DNA of 64,000 nucleotides from Clostridium peptidivorans (GCF_900205925.1 NZ_OAOD01000007.1:1-64000); one strand, 5' to 3'. Numbered from the stretch's first letter, positions 26,322-35,537 are shown. The notes: generated by a model not told the origin, from the sequence alone. Program-made: numbers and translations.

Positions 26322-26541
26322 AGCTGCACCCCACTTTATTTTATAGTTAATATTCGATAGTCAATGATGAATATTTAGATAGAAAGTTTTTTATAAAACT
26401 TCTATGATTATCTTTTGTTTCATTTAAAGATTATATACTTTACATTTTTAATTGGATTTCTATTTTCACAAATGCTTAAAATTTGCATATAAAAATACTA
26501 GGAACTTAATTATTTCCTAGTAAAGAAAGGAGGCGAAATTT
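26322..26541. other. Intergenic region with hairpins
   Basis: Near 26340-26405 there are TTAATATTCGATAGTCAATG-type strings and an imperfect hairpin around AGAAAGTTTTTTATAAAACTTCT, which resembles the short hairpin repeats elsewhere in the window. A perfect 8-bp stem ACTAGGAA/TTCCTAGT (26497-26504, 26514-26521) ends just before the ribosome site of the next gene and could affect its translation. Confidence 0.5.
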
Positions 26542-26913
26542 ATGTCAAGTATAGCACTTCAATATATTCTTATAATATTTCTTGTAATTGGGATAGCTTA
26601 CTTCGTATATTTATTAAAAGACAAAGGAGTAGGCATTAAAGATGACTACTTTGGCATAGCATCCTTTATACTATCTACTTTAGCAAAAGATGAAGCTACT
26701 CCTGAAAATGTAAAAAAAATAATTCGCGCTGTAGGAAAAGCTGTTGAATATGTAGAGATTAATTTTAAAGAAGAAGATAACATTATGAAAGAGGACACCG
26801 CGATGGAACTTTCAAAAGAAGCACTTGCTGCATTAAATTTAACAAATCCACTATCCGAAGACTCTATACGATATATAATTCGTTTAGCTGCAGCACTACT
26901 TCCTAAGAAGTAA
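26542..26913 (+). CDS. Small membrane protein resembling LL-H family phage holins
   Basis: 123 residues. One N-terminal membrane helix (about 7-25) is followed by a soluble, charged region. The spacing of AVGKAVEYVE, then SKEALAALNL, then LSEDSIRYIIRLAAALL, recalls LL-H-type holins, whose C-terminal part ends in a similar I-x-x-A-V helix. No phage lysis or structural genes are near, so a phage role is not supported by context. AAAGGAGG lies nine bases before the start. A fold-back repeat begins 11 bp after the stop codon. Confidence 0.5.
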   Translation: MSSIALQYILIIFLVIGIAYFVYLLKDKGVGIKDDYFGIASFILSTLAKDEATPENVKKIIRAVGKAVEYVEINFKEEDNIMKEDTAMELSKEALAALNLTNPLSEDSIRYIIRLAAALLPKK

Positions 26914-26923
26914 TTCATTTTAA

Positions 26924-27155
26924 GATAATGTTGAAATTTCAGTTTGAGATTTGTATCTATGAAAGTTGTTCATTTCGCTAACAACGGCTAATATTTATAA
27001 ATTTCAAATACCTAAGCCTTCTAAACTCGCTGTCGCTCAGACAGTATAAGGCTCTATACGGTATTTGAAATTTATAAACAAAGCCATTTTAAAGCTCATT
27101 CAATACTTTCTACAATACAAATCTCATACTTCAAATCTTTAACATTAAAAATATC
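26924..27155 (+). repeat. Fold-back repeat, copy A
   Basis: About 232 bp. The outer arms GAGATTTGTAT/ATACAAATCTC, middle arms TTTATAAATTTCAAATACC with its complement at 27060-27079, and an apical hairpin with CTAAACTCGC pair in nested order. The right end is AACATTAAAAATATC; the left GACATTTTT end has decayed. It shares the conserved cores seen in copies C to F. Confidence 0.85.
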
Positions 27156-27164
27156 ATTTTAACC

Positions 27165-27235
27165 TGCTAGGAGAAGAAATTCAGCGAACTGAATTTCAAT
27201 AATAAACATTATCACTTATTCAGTATTAATCATTA
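27165..27235. repeat. Short intergenic hairpin repeat
   Basis: CCTGCTAGGAGAA is followed by the hairpin GAAATTCAG-CGAA-CTGAATTTC (27176-27197) and an AT string ending ATTAATCATTAAC. It directly follows fold-back copy A, as the related sequence at 38375-38410 follows copy B. Confidence 0.6.
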
Positions 27236-28132
27236 ACTAAAAAAGAATTCCCTAATTGGTCTAAGTTCTTTGTCTCTTTTCACATATTCTATAAATTTAG
27301 GATAAAGCTCTATTCCCTTTTTCATGTCTTCTACTGCTTCTTCTAATCTTCCAATATTGCAAAGAATACATGCTCTATTGTAATATAATGAGCATTCATC
27401 TGGGTTGTATCTAATACCACTACTTAATATTTCTACAGCTTTTTCATATTCATTTTCCATTTTATATAAAAGAGCTAAGTTTAAATAGCTGTATCCATAA
27501 AATGCTTCTGATTCAATAGATTTTTCGTAATACTCCTTAGCCTTTGAAACATTTCCAAGCTTTTTATTTATAACTGCGGCATTAAATAGAGCTAAATAAT
27601 TATATTCATTTATGATTAAAGCTGTTTCTATTTCTTCTAATGCTTTCTCATCTTCATTAAGTTCTTCATATATTGATGCTAAATTTACATGAGCCCAAAA
27701 ATCCATAGGCTGTATTTCTAATGCTTTAAGATAATTTTCTATTGCCTCTTCCTTTTCTCCAAGCTCATCATAGGCATTTGCCATAAAAAAATATGCCTTT
27801 TCATAATCATTATCTATATCAGTAGCCTTTCTATAAAAGCTTATTGCCTCTGTTAAATCACCCATGTTGTCCTTAACTGTTCCAAGACCATAATATGCTC
27901 TTGCTTCTTTAGAATTTAAAATTATTACTTCATTGTACATTTTTTCTGACTTATCTAATTCATCTACTTCATCATATAAGAGTGCCAATTTTATTAAAAG
28001 TTCTATGTCCCCTCTTCCTGAAGGTTCGCTATAGGCCTTTTCATAAAAGCTTATTGCCTTTGAAATTTCTCTCTTTTCTTCAAACATAGATGCTATATTT
28101 TTATAACTTCTAAATTTATAATCCTTGCTCAT
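27233..28132 (-). CDS. Tetratricopeptide repeat protein
   Basis: 299 residues made almost wholly of seven to eight TPR units of 34 residues. Typical repeats include AYYGLGTVKDNMGDLTEAIS, AYFFMANAYDELGEKEEAIE and AHVNLASIYEELNEDEKALE. No signal peptide or catalytic domain is present. TPR proteins of this kind act as cytoplasmic scaffolds; the partner is unknown. It stands alone with an AGGAG site. Confidence 0.88.
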   Translation of the reverse strand: MSKDYKFRSYKNIASMFEEKREISKAISFYEKAYSEPSGRGDIELLIKLALLYDEVDELDKSEKMYNEVIILNSKEARAYYGLGTVKDNMGDLTEAISFYRKATDIDNDYEKAYFFMANAYDELGEKEEAIENYLKALEIQPMDFWAHVNLASIYEELNEDEKALEEIETALIINEYNYLALFNAAVINKKLGNVSKAKEYYEKSIESEAFYGYSYLNLALLYKMENEYEKAVEILSSGIRYNPDECSLYYNRACILCNIGRLEEAVEDMKKGIELYPKFIEYVKRDKELRPIREFFFS

Positions 28133-28572
28133 TTTTTCAACTCCTAGTACATTTTATCTAGCACCTTTTTATTATATATTAAGTTTAAGCAATATTTAAA
28201 TCAATTATAATTCACCCGCAAAAATTTTAATTAAAAATACTATGATGCCTTATTATTCAATATTAACGACATTTGTATTCCACGAAAATACATCAATGCT
28301 ATTTGTATGCAATACAGAGATAATATTATAGTTTTTCATTATTTGCTCCTATTTGCTTGAAATTTGTGTTTCATGGAACTTTGCCATAAATTGTAATTAT
28401 GATATTATATATAATATCACATAAAAAACTCACGCAAAAAGTTATTTGAAAATTCCAACTATTATTGCAACCTCTCAGTCTTTTCATAATCCTATAATCT
28501 ATTATATTGTTTGCTATTTGGATTTTTAAAATCCTGCAAAATATAATTTATATTAAGAAGGGGGATTAATCA
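28133..28572. other. Long leader/promoter region of the symporter-threonine deaminase operon
   Basis: 440 bp without a gene. A perfect 20-bp palindrome TGATATTATATATAATATCA lies at 28400-28419. Two TGTATT...AATACA-like dyads occur near 28270-28315. These suggest control by a repressor or activator. No T-box or riboswitch signature is evident. Confidence 0.5.
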
Positions 28573-29778
28573 ATGAAAAAAATGGGTCTTATTCCAAAAC
28601 TAATTATTGCTATTATACTTGGAATACTTATTGGTGCTTATGCTCCAACAATGATCGTAAGTATATTAGCAACATTCAACTCAATCTTTGGTAACTTCCT
28701 TGGATTTGTAATACCTTTAATTATTCTTGGCTTTGTTGTAGCAGGTATTGCCGATCTTGGCGAGGGAGCTGGAAAGCTTCTTGGAATTACTACTGCTTTG
28801 GCTTATGGATCAACTTTAATAGCAGGATTTATTGCATACCTTACAGCAACTTCACTATTTCCAAGCTTTATTCACTCATCTGGAACTTTAGAAAATGCAG
28901 TTAATCCAGAGGAAAAATTACTTGCACCACTTTTCAAAATAGATATGCCACCAGTAATGGATGTTATGGCAGCACTTATATTAGCATTCATTTTAGGACT
29001 TGGAATTGCTGCAATTAAAAATGAAAAACTTGGGGATACTTTATATAAGATGTCGTTTGAATTCCAAAAGATAATTGAAAAGGTTATTTCGAATATAATC
29101 ATTCCACTTCTTCCTATTCACGTTGGCGGTATATTTGCTAACATGACACATGCTGGAGAAGTTTCAAGAGTTCTTTCAGTATTCTGGAAAGTATTTTTAG
29201 TAGTTATTGCATTACACTTAATAATAATTTTATTTCAATTCACAACTGCATGTACAATTGGAAAGAAGAACTTATTTACTTGCTTAAAAAATCAGATTCC
29301 TGGCTATCTAACAGCTATTGGAACCCAATCATCAGCAGCTACTATACCAGTTAATCTAAAATGTTCTGAAAAAAATGGAGTTTCAAAGGCCATTAGAGAA
29401 TTCGTTGTACCACTATGCGCAACCATTCATCTTTCAGGAAGCACAATAACCTTAACATGCTGCTCCATAGCAGTTATGCTTCTTAATAATGTATCATTCA
29501 CATTCCCACAAATGGTTGGATTCATAATGATGCTTGGTGTTACAATGGTTGCAGCACCTGGAGTTCCTGGAGGAGCTGTTATGGCAGCACTTGGAATACT
29601 TCAGTCAATGCTTGGATTCACAGAAGCACAACTTGGTCTTATGATTGCTCTTTACATTACGCAGGATAGCTTTGGAACAGCTTGCAATGTATCAGGAGAC
29701 AATGCTATAGCTATTATAGTTGATAGAATTTATAACAAGGATGTAAAACTACCCAATAATGTAAATTACTCAAAATAA
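28573..29778 (+). CDS. Dicarboxylate/amino acid:cation symporter family transporter
   Basis: 401 residues with the DAACS (glutamate/serine transporter) fold, eight helices and two re-entrant loops. The key GTQSSAATIPVNL serine-rich loop and the C-terminal TQDSFGTACNVSGDNAIAII substrate/cation region are present. The downstream gene is a threonine deaminase 29 bp away, so threonine or serine uptake is the likely job. GGGGGA ribosome site. Confidence 0.88.
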   Translation: MKKMGLIPKLIIAIILGILIGAYAPTMIVSILATFNSIFGNFLGFVIPLIILGFVVAGIADLGEGAGKLLGITTALAYGSTLIAGFIAYLTATSLFPSFIHSSGTLENAVNPEEKLLAPLFKIDMPPVMDVMAALILAFILGLGIAAIKNEKLGDTLYKMSFEFQKIIEKVISNIIIPLLPIHVGGIFANMTHAGEVSRVLSVFWKVFLVVIALHLIIILFQFTTACTIGKKNLFTCLKNQIPGYLTAIGTQSSAATIPVNLKCSEKNGVSKAIREFVVPLCATIHLSGSTITLTCCSIAVMLLNNVSFTFPQMVGFIMMLGVTMVAAPGVPGGAVMAALGILQSMLGFTEAQLGLMIALYITQDSFGTACNVSGDNAIAIIVDRIYNKDVKLPNNVNYSK

Positions 29779-29807
29779 TATAAATGACTTAAAGGAGGAA
29801 ACCGCTA

Positions 29808-31016
29808 ATGCAACTTAGATTAAATCTTGATATGGTTAAAAAAGCACAAGAAAATATTAAAGGAGTTGCAAGGAAAACACCACTTTTCTACTCTAGTACT
29901 TTTTCAAATATTACTGGATACAATGTATACTTAAAGTGTGAAGATAAACAGAAAACTGGTTCGTTTAAATTAAGAGGTGCATATAACAAGGTATGCTGCT
30001 TAACTGAAGAAGAAAAAAGGTGTGGAGTTATTGCATCATCTGCTGGAAATCACGCACAAGGAGTTGCATATGCAGCAACTGCATTTGGAGTAAAATCAAC
30101 TATATTTATGCCCACAACTGCACCAATGGCTAAGGTTAATGCAACTAAAGGATACGGTGCTGAGGTTGTTCAGTTTGGAGAAGTTTATGACGACTGCTAT
30201 AACAAGGCTATTGAAATGCAAAAATCTACTGGTGCAACATTTCTTCATCCATTCAATGATGATGAAGTTATGGCAGGACAAGGAACTATAGCACTTGAAA
30301 TACTTGAAGAACTCCCAGAAGTTGATGCAATCATTGTCCCAATCGGAGGAGGCGGGCTTATATCTGGCATCGCAGTAGCTGCAAAAGCTCTTAAACCATC
30401 AATTAAGATAATTGGAGTTCAAGCTGAAATAATAGCTTCTACAAAGGCTTCACTTGAAGCTGGTAAGGTTACTACAGTCCCTGGAGCAAAGTCACTTGCT
30501 GATGGAATATCAGTTATGACTCCTGGAGACAAAACCTTTGAATACATTAAAAGATATGTAGATGAAGTTGTAACAGTTACAGAGGACGAAATAGCATTTG
30601 CTATGTTCTCATTGATGGATAGATCAAAGCTTATTGCTGAAGGAGCAGGTGCAGCCCCACTTGCAGCACTTCTTGCTGGAAAAATCAATAACGCTCCCAA
30701 AAATGTTGTTTCAATAATAAGTGGTGGAAATATTGATATAGCTATGGCTTCTAAAATAATTGATAGGGAACTTACTAAGCTTAAAAGAAGAATTTCCTTT
30801 AATGTTCAACTTGTAGATAAAGTTGGTCAGCTTGGTTCACTTATAACACTCATAAGTAAACTTGGTGGAAACATAATAAAAGTAAGGCAGGAACAAAACT
30901 GGGATGAAGCTGGCCTTGACTATGCTAATGTAAAACTGGTAATAGCAACTGAATCAAAGGATCACTCAGAGAATATTCTAGATGGTATTAAGGAAAATGG
31001 TTATAAATTAATATAG
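29808..31016 (+). CDS. tdcB: Threonine ammonia-lyase
   Basis: 402 residues. PLP enzyme that deaminates threonine (or serine) to 2-oxobutyrate and ammonia. PLP lysine in KTGSFKLRGAYNK, SSAGNHAQG, phosphate-binding GGGGLISG, and SGGNID near residue 305. The last ~80 residues (FNVQLVDKVGQLGSLITLIS onward) form an ACT-like domain. It could be called ilvA; pairing with an amino-acid symporter and the absence of isoleucine genes suggest a catabolic role. A GGAGG site precedes the ATG. Confidence 0.9.
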   Translation: MQLRLNLDMVKKAQENIKGVARKTPLFYSSTFSNITGYNVYLKCEDKQKTGSFKLRGAYNKVCCLTEEEKRCGVIASSAGNHAQGVAYAATAFGVKSTIFMPTTAPMAKVNATKGYGAEVVQFGEVYDDCYNKAIEMQKSTGATFLHPFNDDEVMAGQGTIALEILEELPEVDAIIVPIGGGGLISGIAVAAKALKPSIKIIGVQAEIIASTKASLEAGKVTTVPGAKSLADGISVMTPGDKTFEYIKRYVDEVVTVTEDEIAFAMFSLMDRSKLIAEGAGAAPLAALLAGKINNAPKNVVSIISGGNIDIAMASKIIDRELTKLKRRISFNVQLVDKVGQLGSLITLISKLGGNIIKVRQEQNWDEAGLDYANVKLVIATESKDHSENILDGIKENGYKLI

Positions 31017-31032
31017 TAAACCTCCATCTCTC

Positions 31033-31063
31033 TTCCCCTTTTCTATGTAAGGGGAATTTTTTT
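31033..31063 (+). terminator. Terminator after tdcB
   Basis: Stem TTCCCCTT/AAGGGGAA (31033-31040, 31049-31056), then seven T. Confidence 0.9.
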
Positions 31064-31168
31064 ATGCTTAAAAACCTTAAAATCACTATAACCCTTTAAT
31101 TTTTTACTTCTTCCTCCTACTCTAAAGGCTATCTTATCATTTATTTTATAAAAATTTTATTTAATAGG

Positions 31169-31222
31169 TTGACAACTGTGCATATACTGCATATACTGTT
31201 AATATAGTACATATACAGTATA
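31169..31222 (+). promoter_or_regulatory. Promoter and operator of the GntR-ABC operon
   Basis: TTGACA (31169-31174), 17-bp spacer, TATACT (31192-31197). The spacer and -10 contain tandem CATATACTG repeats (31181-31198). Arms TATACTGT (31192-31199) and ACAGTATA (31215-31222) form a dyad over the likely transcription start. This is a good site for autorepression by the YtrA-type regulator encoded next. Confidence 0.8.
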
Positions 31223-31255
31223 TACACGCTATACACTTTTAAAGGAGTATAATAC

Positions 31256-31642
31256 ATGAATATAATAATTTCTAATAGCTCAGGCGAACCAATTTATGAA
31301 CAAATAGTAAAACAAATAAAAAAACTTATATTTTTGGGTGAACTAAGTGAAGGTGATGCCCTTCCTTCTATAAGAAACTTAGCTCAAGAGCTTAGAATAA
31401 GTGTAATTACTACAAAACGAGCTTATGAAGAGCTGGAAACTGAAGGTTATATTGTTACCATGCAGGGTAAAGGCTCCTTTGTAGCTGCTCAAAATAAGGA
31501 ACTCTTAAGAGAAAAAAGACTTAGAATAATTGAAGAAAAACTAGCTGAAGCAGTTAAGGAAAGCCAACTTATAAGTTTATCTTTAGAAGAGCTAATAGAT
31601 ATACTAAAAATCTTGTACAGTGAAGGATCTCAGATTGATTAA
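31256..31642 (+). CDS. GntR family regulator, YtrA subfamily
   Basis: 128 residues: a winged-helix domain beginning PIYEQIVKQIKKLIFLGELS and a recognition segment around IRNLAQELRISVITTKRAYEEL, then a short C-terminal helical tail of about 45 residues. The short tail and the ABC genes behind it are diagnostic of the YtrA group, repressors of cell-envelope-stress or drug-export ABC systems. It is the first gene of a four-gene operon. Confidence 0.92.
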   Translation: MNIIISNSSGEPIYEQIVKQIKKLIFLGELSEGDALPSIRNLAQELRISVITTKRAYEELETEGYIVTMQGKGSFVAAQNKELLREKRLRIIEEKLAEAVKESQLISLSLEELIDILKILYSEGSQID

Positions 31643-31663
31643 AAAATTTAGGAGGTTAGTTTT

Positions 31664-32524
31664 ATGAATAATATTTTAGAAGTTAGAGGCTTACGAAAAG
31701 AATATAGTGATTTCGTATTAAAGGATATAAACTTTTCTTTAGAAAGAGGCTATATCATGGGATTTATAGGCCCTAACGGTGCTGGAAAAAGTACAACTAT
31801 AAAATTAATTATGAATCTTATAAGAAAGAACAAGGGAGAAATTAAAGTATTTGGGTTAGATAATATAGACCATGAAAAGGATATAAAACAAAAGATAGGC
31901 TTTGTATATGATGAAAATTATTATTATGAAGAACTTACTATAAATGAAATGAAAAGGATAATTTCTCCATTTTATAAAAATTGGAATGAACAAAACTTTC
32001 TAAGCTATATTAAACAATTTGATTTAAATCCTAAGAAAAAAATCAAGGAACTTTCTAAAGGAATGAAAATGAAGTTTTCACTAGCAGTTGCCCTATCTCA
32101 TGGTGCAGAACTTATAATAATGGATGAGCCAACATCTGGACTTGATCCTGTTTTTAGAAGAGAGATATTAGATATTTTGTATAGTTTAATTCAAGATGAA
32201 AATAAGAGTATATTTTTCTCCACTCATATAACTACAGATTTAGAAAAAATTGCAGATTATATAACTTTTATAAACAAAGGAGAAATAGTCTTTTCACTGC
32301 CTAAGGATGATATACTTGAAAAATATGCTATTGTAAAAGGCAGCAAGGACCTTCTAGATATGGATACAAAAAAAGAATTTTTAAATATTAGTGAAAATTC
32401 CTTTGGCTTTGAAGCCCTTACAAATAATACTTCAAAAATACGAAATTTATTTAAAGACAATGTTATTATAGAAAGACCTTCCCTAGAAGACATTATGATT
32501 CATACAGTAAAGAAAGTAATATGA
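31664..32524 (+). CDS. ABC transporter ATP-binding protein
   Basis: 286 residues. Walker A GPNGAGKST, signature LSKGMKMKFSLAVAL, Walker B LIIMDEPTSGLD, H-loop FFSTHIT. It resembles the YtrB/BcrA exporters. The C-terminal ~60 residues form an accessory domain. It lies 21 bp after the regulator and 11 bp before the first permease gene. Confidence 0.9.
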   Translation: MNNILEVRGLRKEYSDFVLKDINFSLERGYIMGFIGPNGAGKSTTIKLIMNLIRKNKGEIKVFGLDNIDHEKDIKQKIGFVYDENYYYEELTINEMKRIISPFYKNWNEQNFLSYIKQFDLNPKKKIKELSKGMKMKFSLAVALSHGAELIIMDEPTSGLDPVFRREILDILYSLIQDENKSIFFSTHITTDLEKIADYITFINKGEIVFSLPKDDILEKYAIVKGSKDLLDMDTKKEFLNISENSFGFEALTNNTSKIRNLFKDNVIIERPSLEDIMIHTVKKVI

Positions 32525-32535
32525 GGTGAAACATT

Positions 32536-33186
32536 ATGATTAATCTTATAAAAAAGGATATATTAATTCAAAAAAGGACCTTACCCTTTTTATGTATATT
32601 TGTAATTATATTTGCTTTAAATAATCAAATTAATTCTCAAGGCTCTATATATATTATTGGCGTCACAATAGGATATATCTTAACTGTTGGGGCCTTAGCC
32701 TATGATGAAGTTTATAATGGAAATATCTTAATAAATAGTTTACCCATAACCCGTAAAAATGTAGTGTTTTCTAGGTATATATCAATATTCTTTTTCACTG
32801 CACTGTCTCTTATATTTTTAACTTTTATGTCCTTGATATTTAATCTTATAGGTATTTCAGACCTTAAAATTAAATATATATCCATTACAGATATAAAAAC
32901 AATAGCTTCAACCGTCCTTATATTAAGTAGTATAATGATTCCTTTATTCTTGAAATTTGGAACAAAATTAGGTAAACTTTTTAACTTTATAGTTTTCTTT
33001 ATGTTTTTTAGTATTAGCAGTTTTATTATGCAAAATAAAGATGAAAGACTTATTAAAAATATATCAAGTTTTATTGTGAATAATAATGGTGTACATCTTA
33101 CTATTATAGGTATTATAATTTTAGCTTGTATTTATGCTTTATCCATGTATTTTTCCTTTAAAATATACGACAATAAGGATTTTTAA
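32536..33186 (+). CDS. ABC-2 type transporter permease
   Basis: 216 residues with six membrane helices. The N-terminal LIKKDILIQKRTLPFLCIF and ILINSLPITRKNVVFSRYIS (the coupling segment) are typical of the ABC-2 permeases next to YtrA regulators. It is a paralogue of the next gene; both share INSLPI-type and SRY/SKYIS motifs, so they probably form a heterodimeric pore. Confidence 0.85.
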   Translation: MINLIKKDILIQKRTLPFLCIFVIIFALNNQINSQGSIYIIGVTIGYILTVGALAYDEVYNGNILINSLPITRKNVVFSRYISIFFFTALSLIFLTFMSLIFNLIGISDLKIKYISITDIKTIASTVLILSSIMIPLFLKFGTKLGKLFNFIVFFMFFSISSFIMQNKDERLIKNISSFIVNNNGVHLTIIGIIILACIYALSMYFSFKIYDNKDF

Positions 33187-33199
33187 AGTAGGTGTATTT

Positions 33200-33886
33200 A
33201 TGATTAATTTAATTATTAAAGACTTAAAACTTCAAAAAAAAATTTGTATTATTGGTATAGCTTTTTATATTTTCATGATATTTTCCCTTGGTTCTGCTAG
33301 TAAAAATATACCTGTGGAATTTAGCACATTGGTATTCAACAGTTTGTATACACTTATGGCAGTTTACATGGTATGCCTTTCAGTACTATATTCAGATGCC
33401 TATGACGAAAAAAATAAATCTCATATTATATTAAATAGTTTGCCTATAAATAGAGGCACAATAGTTATATCAAAATATATATCTTTATTTATTTATCTAA
33501 TGATTTACCTTGTTTCAATACTGATATTTTCAAATGTTTTAAAATTTGTATCTCCTAATTTAAACTCCTTAAACATTGTAGGAATATTATTATCCTTTAT
33601 GTTGGCTGGATTAATTTTTTCTATATACTATCCTCTTTACTTTAAAATAGGAAGAAAACTGCTTGGAATGTATAGATTATTCATATGGTCTCTAGTAATA
33701 ATATTTCCTACTATATTTAGCAAATTAATAAAAAAAGTACCTCTATCAACGATACAAAATTTTCTAAATAATATTATAACTAATTATAAATTTTATCTTA
33801 TAATACTATCTATAATAGCTGTTTGCGCTGTTATATTGTCATGTATGCTCGCAATAAAATTATATAATGCCAGAGATTTAGATTAA
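33200..33886 (+). CDS. ABC-2 type transporter permease (second subunit)
   Basis: 228 residues from the ATG at 33200 (AAGTAGGTG upstream); a longer frame overlaps the previous gene and is not needed. Six helices. IILNSLPINRGTIVISKYIS aligns with the same segment of the preceding permease, showing they are paralogues from a tandem duplication. The pair with the ATPase would export or clear an envelope-active compound. Confidence 0.85.
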   Translation: MINLIIKDLKLQKKICIIGIAFYIFMIFSLGSASKNIPVEFSTLVFNSLYTLMAVYMVCLSVLYSDAYDEKNKSHIILNSLPINRGTIVISKYISLFIYLMIYLVSILIFSNVLKFVSPNLNSLNIVGILLSFMLAGLIFSIYYPLYFKIGRKLLGMYRLFIWSLVIIFPTIFSKLIKKVPLSTIQNFLNNIITNYKFYLIILSIIAVCAVILSCMLAIKLYNARDLD

Positions 33887-33920
33887 TGGATAATATAAAT
33901 CCTTAAATTAGGATTTAGGC

Positions 33921-33954
33921 TATAAAAAACCTTGGAGTTCCAAGGTTTTTTATA
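33921..33954. terminator. Bidirectional terminator
   Basis: Perfect 15-bp stem TATAAAAAACCTTGG/CCAAGGTTTTTTATA with AGTT loop, between the ABC operon and the convergent gene at 34002. Confidence 0.92.
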
Positions 33955-34001
33955 ATTCTTATTTTAAACATCTTATTTCTCATTTTAAATTTTATTTATC
34001 A

Positions 34002-34547
34002 TTACTCTGCCGCAGCACCTATGAAAATTGAGACAACTTTATTATTTTTAAAGTGAAATATTATTCCATCATAAATTGACCCTAAAACTACTATATCTTG
34101 ATCTCCAAATCTATGTTCTTCATTTATTTTATCCTTGTATACATTAAGCACTTCACTTTTAGTACTGCCTATTCCAATGCTTTTCCTTGTTTTATAATCA
34201 CATGGACTTGTTATTTTTATACTCCATACTTGTTGCTCTTCTTTATTTCTTATCATACCTAATTCAATTCCCTTATTTTCATATGTCCATGTTTGATGTT
34301 CTAATCGATCTGCTTCCCATATAACTGCCTCAGACTTTGTTTTAGGTTGTCCTGTATTTTTTATTACTTCTTTATCACTAGTGCCTAAATTTAAAAATCC
34401 AATTGTCCCTTGTGACTGAGTTCCATTTAACATTTCCTGAGCATATTGATTTATATCACCTTGCCTTCTAATCAAAATAAAGCTAGAAATTCCCAATGCT
34501 AAAACTAAAATAGCAATTAAACATATATTTGATTTTTTCATAAGCAT
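34002..34547 (-). CDS. Exported protein of unknown function
   Basis: 181 residues. One N-terminal membrane anchor or signal (about 8-26, no lipobox). The rest holds two similar short motifs, LGTSDKEVIKNTGQPKTKSE and IGIGSTKSEVLNVYKDKI, in the style of BamE/SmpA-like folds where a G-x-S/T-x-x-E-V loop precedes a helix. No enzyme motif is visible. It has its own GGAAG site and stands between two terminators. Confidence 0.6.
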   Translation of the reverse strand: MLMKKSNICLIAILVLALGISSFILIRRQGDINQYAQEMLNGTQSQGTIGFLNLGTSDKEVIKNTGQPKTKSEAVIWEADRLEHQTWTYENKGIELGMIRNKEEQQVWSIKITSPCDYKTRKSIGIGSTKSEVLNVYKDKINEEHRFGDQDIVVLGSIYDGIIFHFKNNKVVSIFIGAAAE

Positions 34548-34609
34548 ACAAGCTTCCTTTCATAAATTTTCTTTATAACTTAAGCTTGCACAAAAATAAA
34601 AACAGGAAA

Positions 34610-34666
34610 GTGCTAGAGTAAAATGTAGCTTTGCTCTCAAAAGCTACACTTACTAACTCCTAGCAC
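34610..34666 (-). terminator. Terminator of the superoxide dismutase-like gene
   Basis: Outer arms GTGCTAG/CTAGCAC (34610-34616, 34660-34666) enclose an inner stem GTAGCTTT/AAAAGCTAC. On the minus strand TTTCCTGTTTTTATTTTT follows. Confidence 0.8.
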
Positions 34667-34681
34667 CCTAATCATAATTTT

Positions 34682-35395
34682 CTATTCTATTATCTGCAAA
34701 GTTTCCTCATCAAAAATCCAATTAGGGCAATATCTAGAATATGATTTATCCTTTTTCATTTCTGTTCCCATAACTCCTTTGCCACTTTTAGCACCTTTAA
34801 GCCCATGATGCATTTTATACTCCTCAAGTCTTTTATTTACTACATTCCAATTTATGTTTTGAAGGAATATATCTATATACTTGGCTCTTTCAGTTGTAAA
34901 ATCATAAAAATATGCATGCTCATATACATCAAGTACAAGTAAAGGATAACTTTCCCATACAGCACCTACGTCATGGGCATCTGACCCTATTATATGAAGT
35001 TTTCCATCTAAAGGATCTATGGTAACTATTGCCCAGCCCCTCATGCTTTGGCCAACCTTTTTTAAATAGCTTAAAAAATTATCATAACTTATAAAATCTC
35101 TTTTTATGAGTTGAAGTATTTCACCTGAAGGTCTTCCTTTATCTATACCTGTTATATTCTCAAAATAAAGATTATGAAGTTTTACTCCATCTAATGCATA
35201 GGTTTCTCCAAGTTTTAAACTTCTCATGGAACTGTATGTTGGATTTGGATCTTCAAATTCATCTGCATCTTTTGTTATGTTCCATATTTCATTTAGTTTA
35301 TTTACGTAGCCTTCATAAAGTTTATAATGTGCTTCAAGCTGTTTCAAACTTATTCCCTTCACTGTTGAAAAATTAAATTTTTCCGCTACTATCAT
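34682..35395 (-). CDS. Iron/manganese superoxide dismutase-like protein
   Basis: 237 residues, against ~200 for the classic enzyme. The four metal ligands are present: H23 (EAHYKLYEG), H74 (KLHNLYFEN), D156 and H160 (LDVYEHAYFYDF). The usual G-G-x-x-H-N reads DGVKLHN and the second-sphere Gln region is SDAHDVGAVWE, so activity may differ. A C-terminal extension of about 38 residues, lysine-rich with RYCPNW, is not in the core family. Similar long forms occur in spore-forming clostridia. It is monocistronic. Confidence 0.75.
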   Translation of the reverse strand: MIVAEKFNFSTVKGISLKQLEAHYKLYEGYVNKLNEIWNITKDADEFEDPNPTYSSMRSLKLGETYALDGVKLHNLYFENITGIDKGRPSGEILQLIKRDFISYDNFLSYLKKVGQSMRGWAIVTIDPLDGKLHIIGSDAHDVGAVWESYPLLVLDVYEHAYFYDFTTERAKYIDIFLQNINWNVVNKRLEEYKMHHGLKGAKSGKGVMGTEMKKDKSYSRYCPNWIFDEETLQIIE

Positions 35396-35537
35396 AGCAA
35401 TCTCCTTAAAAAATTTTTCACCTATATATTATATGCAAATTAGTCCTTTTTGTTGAATGATTAGGATTACAAATAAAATAAAACTAAAGTTTTTTAACTC
35501 TAATTTTACTTTTAATATCAAGACTTTTTACCCTGAA

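Noticed and set aside
26542..26913. Prophage
   Set aside because: A single holin-like protein with no capsid, tail or lysin genes nearby does not support a prophage.
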